From assembly GCA_946407325.1 (NCBI GenBank), contig CAMJNN010000004.1:1-38356 (forward strand): DNA of 38,356 bases, given 5' to 3'. Shown piece by piece: positions 34,772 through 38,356 of this stretch (position 1 is the stretch's first letter; every line of letters begins with the position of its first letter). Made by a program: the position numbers and the translations under genes. The DNA is from an uncultured Prevotellaceae bacterium. Lineage in GTDB: Bacteria > Bacteroidota > Bacteroidia > Bacteroidales > Bacteroidaceae. Under the pieces are notes generated by a model, which was not told the origin of the DNA, did no database searches, and worked only from the letters and a program-made list of their open reading frames with translations.

Positions 34772-35923
34772 ATGAAGAAAACAGCGTTTTTGGTCCTTTT
34801 TGCAGCGTTGATGTCTGCCTGTGGAGGCAACAAGCAGCAATTTACAGTTGAAGGACAAGTAGAAGGTGCTAACGGTAAGACACTTTATTTTGAACAGTCT
34901 GCCCTCAACGGCATTCTGTTGGCCGACTCCGTCAAGTTGGGTAGCAGTGGCTCGTTCAAGTTCCGCCATGCGGCACCCGAGGCACCCGATTTTTATCGCC
35001 TTCGCATAGAGGATAAGGTCATCAATTTCTGCGTCGATTCTACCGAAACCATCAAGGTACAGGCCGACTTTGCCAAGTTTGCCACCGACTATACCATTGC
35101 AGACTCCGATAATAATTTAAAAATCAAAGAGCTCAGTTTGATGCTGGCTGAATTGCAGGGCAAGGTTGATCGCCTTACTGAGAGTTATAATGCCAACAAG
35201 ATATCCAATGTGCTGTTTAACGACAGCTTGGACCGTATGGTGGATGCTTATAAGGAAGAGGTAAAGGCCAAGTATATCTATGCCGCACCTAATACACCTT
35301 ATGCTTACCATGCTTTGTTCCAGCGTGTTGGTCAGTACAACTTGTTCGATCCTCTCAACAACAAGGACGATGTGAGAGCCTTTGGTGCTGTGGCTACCAG
35401 TTTCAACAACCTCTATCCACATTCTGAGCGTGCCAAAAACATCTATAACATCGCCATCAAGGGTATGCGTAATGTTCGTCAGGCCGATGCAGCTGTTGAC
35501 ATCAACAGGAATGAGGTAGCTGAAACAGGTATCATCGATATCCAATTGCGCGATATTGATGGCAACATCCGTAAGCTGAGCGACCTCAATGGCAAGGTGG
35601 TAGTGCTTGACTTCACCGCTTACCAAACAGACTACTCAGCCGACCATAACCTGGCTATGCGTGAACTGTATGCCAAGTATGCCGACAAGGGTATGGAGAT
35701 CTATCAAGTGTCGTTTGATACTAGTGAACACTATTGGAAGACAGCTGCCGACAACCTGCCTTGGGTATGTGTTCGCGAGCCAAGAGGAGCTAACTCCGAT
35801 CTGCTCAACCTCTACAATTTCCAGGCGTTGCCATCGGTCTTTGTCATCAACCGCAACAGCGAGTTGAGTGCCCGTGTTGACAATATGGAAAATCTTGAGG
35901 CCACAGTAAAGAAACTGCTCTGA
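34772..35923 (+). CDS. Thioredoxin-fold lipoprotein with DUF4369-like N-domain, lacking CXXC
   Basis: 383 residues from ATG 34772 (MKKTAFLVLFAALMSAC). Lipobox MSAC with C17. Residues 24-100 resemble the DUF4369 domain common before thioredoxin domains in Bacteroidota (FTVEGQVEGANGKTLYFEQ). A helical linker follows. Residues 254-383 form a TlpA/ResA-like thioredoxin fold: IQLRDIDGNIRKLSDLNGKV, then VVLDFTAYQTDYS where FWASWCGPC is expected, and the cis-proline ALPSVFVIN (P354) is intact. Both redox cysteines are missing, so disulfide chemistry is unlikely. It probably faces the periplasm. Single gene with its own -7 box. Confidence 0.88.
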   Translation: MKKTAFLVLFAALMSACGGNKQQFTVEGQVEGANGKTLYFEQSALNGILLADSVKLGSSGSFKFRHAAPEAPDFYRLRIEDKVINFCVDSTETIKVQADFAKFATDYTIADSDNNLKIKELSLMLAELQGKVDRLTESYNANKISNVLFNDSLDRMVDAYKEEVKAKYIYAAPNTPYAYHALFQRVGQYNLFDPLNNKDDVRAFGAVATSFNNLYPHSERAKNIYNIAIKGMRNVRQADAAVDINRNEVAETGIIDIQLRDIDGNIRKLSDLNGKVVVLDFTAYQTDYSADHNLAMRELYAKYADKGMEIYQVSFDTSEHYWKTAADNLPWVCVREPRGANSDLLNLYNFQALPSVFVINRNSELSARVDNMENLEATVKKLL

Positions 35924-35965
35924 GCAAGAAAAAATGGTCATAACCTGCAAAAAAAAGCATAACTT

Positions 35966-35997
35966 TTTGTTTATTATTACATAAAGGCTTATATTTG
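35966..35997 (+). promoter_or_regulatory. Promoter for greA
   Basis: TTTG at 35966-35969, a 20-base spacer and TATATTTG at 35990-35997: a full Bacteroidota promoter. The predicted start, about 36002-36005, gives a leader of about 125 bases. Confidence 0.75.
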
Positions 35998-36020
35998 CAG
36001 AGTGAACTTAAGGTAAAAAG

Positions 36021-36058
36021 GAGTTCCAACGCACTTCAATGTGTTGGAATTCTTTTTT
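36021..36058 (+). terminator. Leader terminator upstream of greA
   Basis: A 13-bp stem (36021-36033 with 36040-36052, two G-T wobbles) has a six-base loop and is followed by six T's (36053-36058). It lies after the greA promoter and 71 bases before the greA ATG, so it should stop greA transcripts early. It can also end read-through from the thioredoxin-like gene. Confidence 0.85.
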
Positions 36059-36128
36059 ATCGTTTTCGTTTTTTTACTCCCGATGGGCAGGGAGACTTGT
36101 GAAAAAGAATAAATAAAAACGTATAGAT

Positions 36129-36593
36129 ATGGGATACATTTCAGAAGAAGGCTACAACAAACTCGTAGCACAATTAAGAGAGTTGGAAGCTGTAGAGCGT
36201 CCAAAGATCATAGAGGCTATTCGCGAGGCTCGCGATAAAGGCGACCTTTCTGAGAATGCCGAGTATGATGCCGCCAAGGAGGCACAGGGCATGTTGGAGG
36301 CTAAGATCAATAAGTTGAAGCAAACTATTGCGGATTCTAAGATTCTTGACACTTCTATGCTTAAGGCTGATTCCGTGCAGATATTAACCACTGTTACCCT
36401 GAAGAACGTCAAGGCCAATCAACAGATGTCATATACTATTGTGTCTGATACTGAAGCCAACTTGCGTGAGGGTAAGATTTCTGTCAATACCCCTATTGCC
36501 CAGGGTTTGTTGGGCAAGAAGGTGGGCGATGTGGTAGAAATCAAGGTACCACGTGGCGTGATGACGTTCGAGATTCTTAAGATCACCTTATAA
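36129..36593 (+). CDS. greA: Transcription elongation factor GreA
   Basis: 154 residues, near the usual 158. The N-terminal coiled coil carries the conserved tip GDLSENAEYDAAKEAQG, whose acidic residues reach into the RNA polymerase active site to stimulate transcript cleavage. The C-terminal FKBP-like domain has TINTP-like SVNTPIAQGLLGKKVGD. Preceded by a promoter and a leader terminator; 17 bases upstream of the HIT gene, with which it is probably co-transcribed. Confidence 0.97.
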   Translation: MGYISEEGYNKLVAQLRELEAVERPKIIEAIREARDKGDLSENAEYDAAKEAQGMLEAKINKLKQTIADSKILDTSMLKADSVQILTTVTLKNVKANQQMSYTIVSDTEANLREGKISVNTPIAQGLLGKKVGDVVEIKVPRGVMTFEILKITL

Positions 36594-36610
36594 TAAAAGG
36601 AGGATATATT

Positions 36611-37003
36611 ATGGCAAGTATTTTCAGTAAGATAGTAGCAGGAGAGATCCCTTCTCACAAGATTGCCGAGAACGATAAGTTCTATGCCTTTCTTGACATT
36701 AATCCATTGGTGAAAGGTCACGTACTGGTGATTCCCAAGCAGGAGATTGACTATATCTTCGATGTGCCAGATGATGATCTGGCTGAGATGATTGTTTTTG
36801 CCAAGCACATTGCTGTGGCTATCAAGAAAGCCTTCCCTTGCATCAAAGTAGGTATGGCTGTATTAGGCCTTGAGGTGCGACATGCTCACATCCATCTGGT
36901 GCCTATGCAGAGTGAGAAAGACCTTATTTTCTCCAACCCTAAGCTAAAGCTCACAAACGAAGAACTTGCTGAGATTGCAGCAAAGATACGCAAGGAACTG
37001 TAA
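36611..37003 (+). CDS. HIT-family nucleotide hydrolase/transferase
   Basis: 130 residues. Histidine-triad motif HAHIHLVP near residue 97, in the expected context; the N-terminus IFSKIVAGEIPSHKIAENDK is the classic HINT-type start (ExPxxKxxE). The family hydrolyses nucleoside phosphoramidates or related nucleotides. The start has an AAAGGAGG site 7-14 bases upstream, a strong Shine-Dalgarno that is unusual for this phylum. Second gene after greA, closed by a very strong terminator. Confidence 0.95.
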   Translation: MASIFSKIVAGEIPSHKIAENDKFYAFLDINPLVKGHVLVIPKQEIDYIFDVPDDDLAEMIVFAKHIAVAIKKAFPCIKVGMAVLGLEVRHAHIHLVPMQSEKDLIFSNPKLKLTNEELAEIAAKIRKEL

Positions 37004-37037
37004 TAAATAACCCCGCCGCAGGCGGGGTTATTTATTT
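37002..37037. terminator. Bidirectional terminator between HIT and GDP-mannose genes
   Basis: A perfect 16-bp stem (37002-37017 with 37021-37036), GC-rich at the top with a GCA loop and A/T tails on both sides; it serves both converging genes. Confidence 0.93.
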
Positions 37038-38115
37038 AGATAAACTCTTCGCCAAACTTTAGCTGCACATCCGTCACATACTTGCGGATGGCACTCTCTT
37101 CATCCTTTGGACAAATAAGCAACACATTATCCGACTCAGCAATCAGATAGCCCTCCATTCCAGATACTACCGCTAATTTCCCACTTGGCAATACCACAAT
37201 ATTATTCTTGCTTTCATACAACATGGTGTTGCATTTCAGCGTCACATTGCCTTCGTCATCCTTCTCCGAGAGGTCATACAGCGATCCCCAGGTACCTAAG
37301 TCGCTCCAACCAAAGTCGCCTAACGATACAAATACATTGTCGGCCTTCTCCATCACGCCATAGTCGATAGATACATTGTTACAAGATGCAAAGTGCTCAT
37401 TGATAAAATCAACCTCCTGAGGCGTTCCGTAAGTGTCGGAAGCCAACTTGCTCATTACATCAGGCAGATACTTCTCCAAAGCCTTGATAATGGTGTTCAC
37501 ATTCCATATAAACAAGCCCGAGTTCCAATAAAACTCTCCACTTGATACAAACACCTTTGCCAATTCCAGCTCAGGTTTTTCGGTAAAAGTCTTCACCTTA
37601 TATAGATTCTCGCCCTCCTGTTCAGCTATTTGAATATATCCATAGCCCGTTTCCGGACGGTTAGGTCTGATACCCAAGGTTAGCAGTTTATCGTTTTCCG
37701 CTACAAACTCCAGTCCTTTTTTGATGGCCGTCAGAAACTCATCCTCTTTTAGTATCAGGTGGTCAGATGGAGCTACCACAATGTTGGCATTTGGATTGAT
37801 AGCCTTGATGTGCTTGGATGCCCAAGCTATGCAGGGAGCAGTGTTTCTTCTCGTGGGTTCGAGTAATATCTGCGATGGATGCAGCTGAGGCAGTTGCTTA
37901 TGCACTAAGTTGGCATATAGCTCGTTGGTAACAATCAAGATGTTCTCGGTAGGTACCACCTTGTTAAAGCGCTCAAATGTTTGTTGCAAAAGCGAACGAC
38001 CTGTTCCAAAGAAATCCAAAAACTGCTTGGGCATGTTCTTTCGGCTATAGGGCCAAAAGCGGCTCCCCACACCACCGCTCATAATAACACAATAGTTATT
38101 TTTTAAGTCACTCAT
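37036..38115 (-). CDS. Mannose-1-phosphate guanylyltransferase
   Basis: 359 residues. The nucleotidyltransferase signature is MSGGVGSRFWPYSRKNMPKQ, followed by FLDF. Further blocks are VAPSDHLIL (metal-binding D), RPETGYGYIQ, FTEKPELELA and FYWNSGLFIWN. Length fits the single-domain GMP type without the isomerase domain of the ManC/AlgA fusion. It makes GDP-mannose from mannose-1-phosphate and GTP for glycan synthesis. Single gene; its promoter region is the AT-rich stretch shared with the tRNA. Confidence 0.95.
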   Translation of the reverse strand: MSDLKNNYCVIMSGGVGSRFWPYSRKNMPKQFLDFFGTGRSLLQQTFERFNKVVPTENILIVTNELYANLVHKQLPQLHPSQILLEPTRRNTAPCIAWASKHIKAINPNANIVVAPSDHLILKEDEFLTAIKKGLEFVAENDKLLTLGIRPNRPETGYGYIQIAEQEGENLYKVKTFTEKPELELAKVFVSSGEFYWNSGLFIWNVNTIIKALEKYLPDVMSKLASDTYGTPQEVDFINEHFASCNNVSIDYGVMEKADNVFVSLGDFGWSDLGTWGSLYDLSEKDDEGNVTLKCNTMLYESKNNIVVLPSGKLAVVSGMEGYLIAESDNVLLICPKDEESAIRKYVTDVQLKFGEEFI

Positions 38116-38222
38116 ATATTTTTTAGTTAGTTTTAATCGTTTTGCTAATATACATCTTTTTTCTCATTAAGTATAATTTTCTTCAATAATTTACTGTGTT
38201 GAAGTTTTTTTTGCATTCCATG

Positions 38223-38253
38223 CTTGTTAATTCAGAAAATGTTTGTATCTTTG
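38223..38253 (+). promoter_or_regulatory. Promoter for tRNA-Leu
   Basis: CTTG at 38223-38226, a 19-base spacer, TATCTTTG at 38246-38253; 17 bases before the tRNA 5' end. Confidence 0.7.
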
Positions 38254-38270
38254 CACCGCATTTTTCAAAT

Positions 38271-38355
38271 GCCCAGATGGCGGAATCGGTAGACGCGCTG
38301 GTCTCAAACACCAGTGGGGCAACCCATCCCGGTTCGACCCCGGGTCTGGGTACCA
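38271..38355 (+). tRNA. tRNA-Leu (anticodon CAA)
   Basis: Complete class II tRNA. The acceptor stem GCCCAGA pairs with TCTGGGT (one G-T pair), with discriminator A and an encoded CCA at 38353-38355. Anticodon stem CTGGT/ACCAG, loop CTCAAAC, so anticodon CAA, reading UUG. A long variable arm and the T-loop GGTTCGACCCC region are present. One base before the window end. Confidence 0.95.
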
Positions 38356-38356
38356 G

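Overview
The window reads as chromosome of a member of the Bacteroidota, most likely order Bacteroidales (Bacteroides/Prevotella-like). The evidence is the repeated promoter -7 motif TAnnTTTG (several with a -33 TTTG 19-20 bases upstream), few strong Shine-Dalgarno sequences, an ECF sigma/anti-sigma locus feeding an outer-membrane barrel protein, lipoproteins with an acidic C-x-D-D-type start, and the core genes (ATP-type pckA, upp, typA, rpsO, pnp, greA). No insertion sequence, prophage, CRISPR array or resistance island was seen. The window is mostly core genome with two or three accessory patches.

Layout. 1-3051 (minus): ECF sigma factor, membrane anti-sigma-like protein and an outer-membrane beta-barrel protein cut by the left edge. 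3149-5224 (plus): a metallo-beta-lactamase-fold hydrolase and an LpxL/HtrB-type acyltransferase. 5225-5639: a 415-base non-coding stretch packed with nested direct and inverted repeats. 5640-6706 (plus): a small ExbB/MotA-like membrane protein and a membrane-anchored LytTR regulator. 6722-8983 (minus): a second ECF sigma operon (sigma, anti-sigma, small secreted protein, GIN-domain protein). 9154-14145 (plus): tandem M13 metallopeptidase lipoproteins and a secreted alpha/beta hydrolase. 14182-16629: upp and pckA, divergent. 16843-25681 (minus): a seven-gene operon with a periplasmic adaptor, two FtsX-like permeases, an ABC ATPase, a TolC-type channel, an NtrC-type regulator and its histidine kinase. 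25836-38355: housekeeping genes, ending in a complete tRNA-Leu(CAA).

How the parts work together. The best system-level reading is the efflux operon. A consensus-like sigma-54 promoter (25735-25749, minus) lies just upstream of the adaptor gene, and the operon ends with a sigma-54 activator and its kinase. This suggests a self-amplifying, signal-controlled tripartite ABC exporter. The second notable point is greA: a well-formed promoter is followed about 25 bases after the predicted start by a 13-bp hairpin and six T's, still inside the greA leader. This predicts a short leader RNA and premature termination upstream of a gene for a transcript-cleavage factor. Other items are two paralogous M13 peptidases with near-identical 3' ends, a thioredoxin-fold lipoprotein that has lost its CXXC, a palindromic TTGCACA operator-like pair before an acyl-CoA synthetase gene, and a 25-bp palindrome with a degenerate second copy at the end of the efflux operon.
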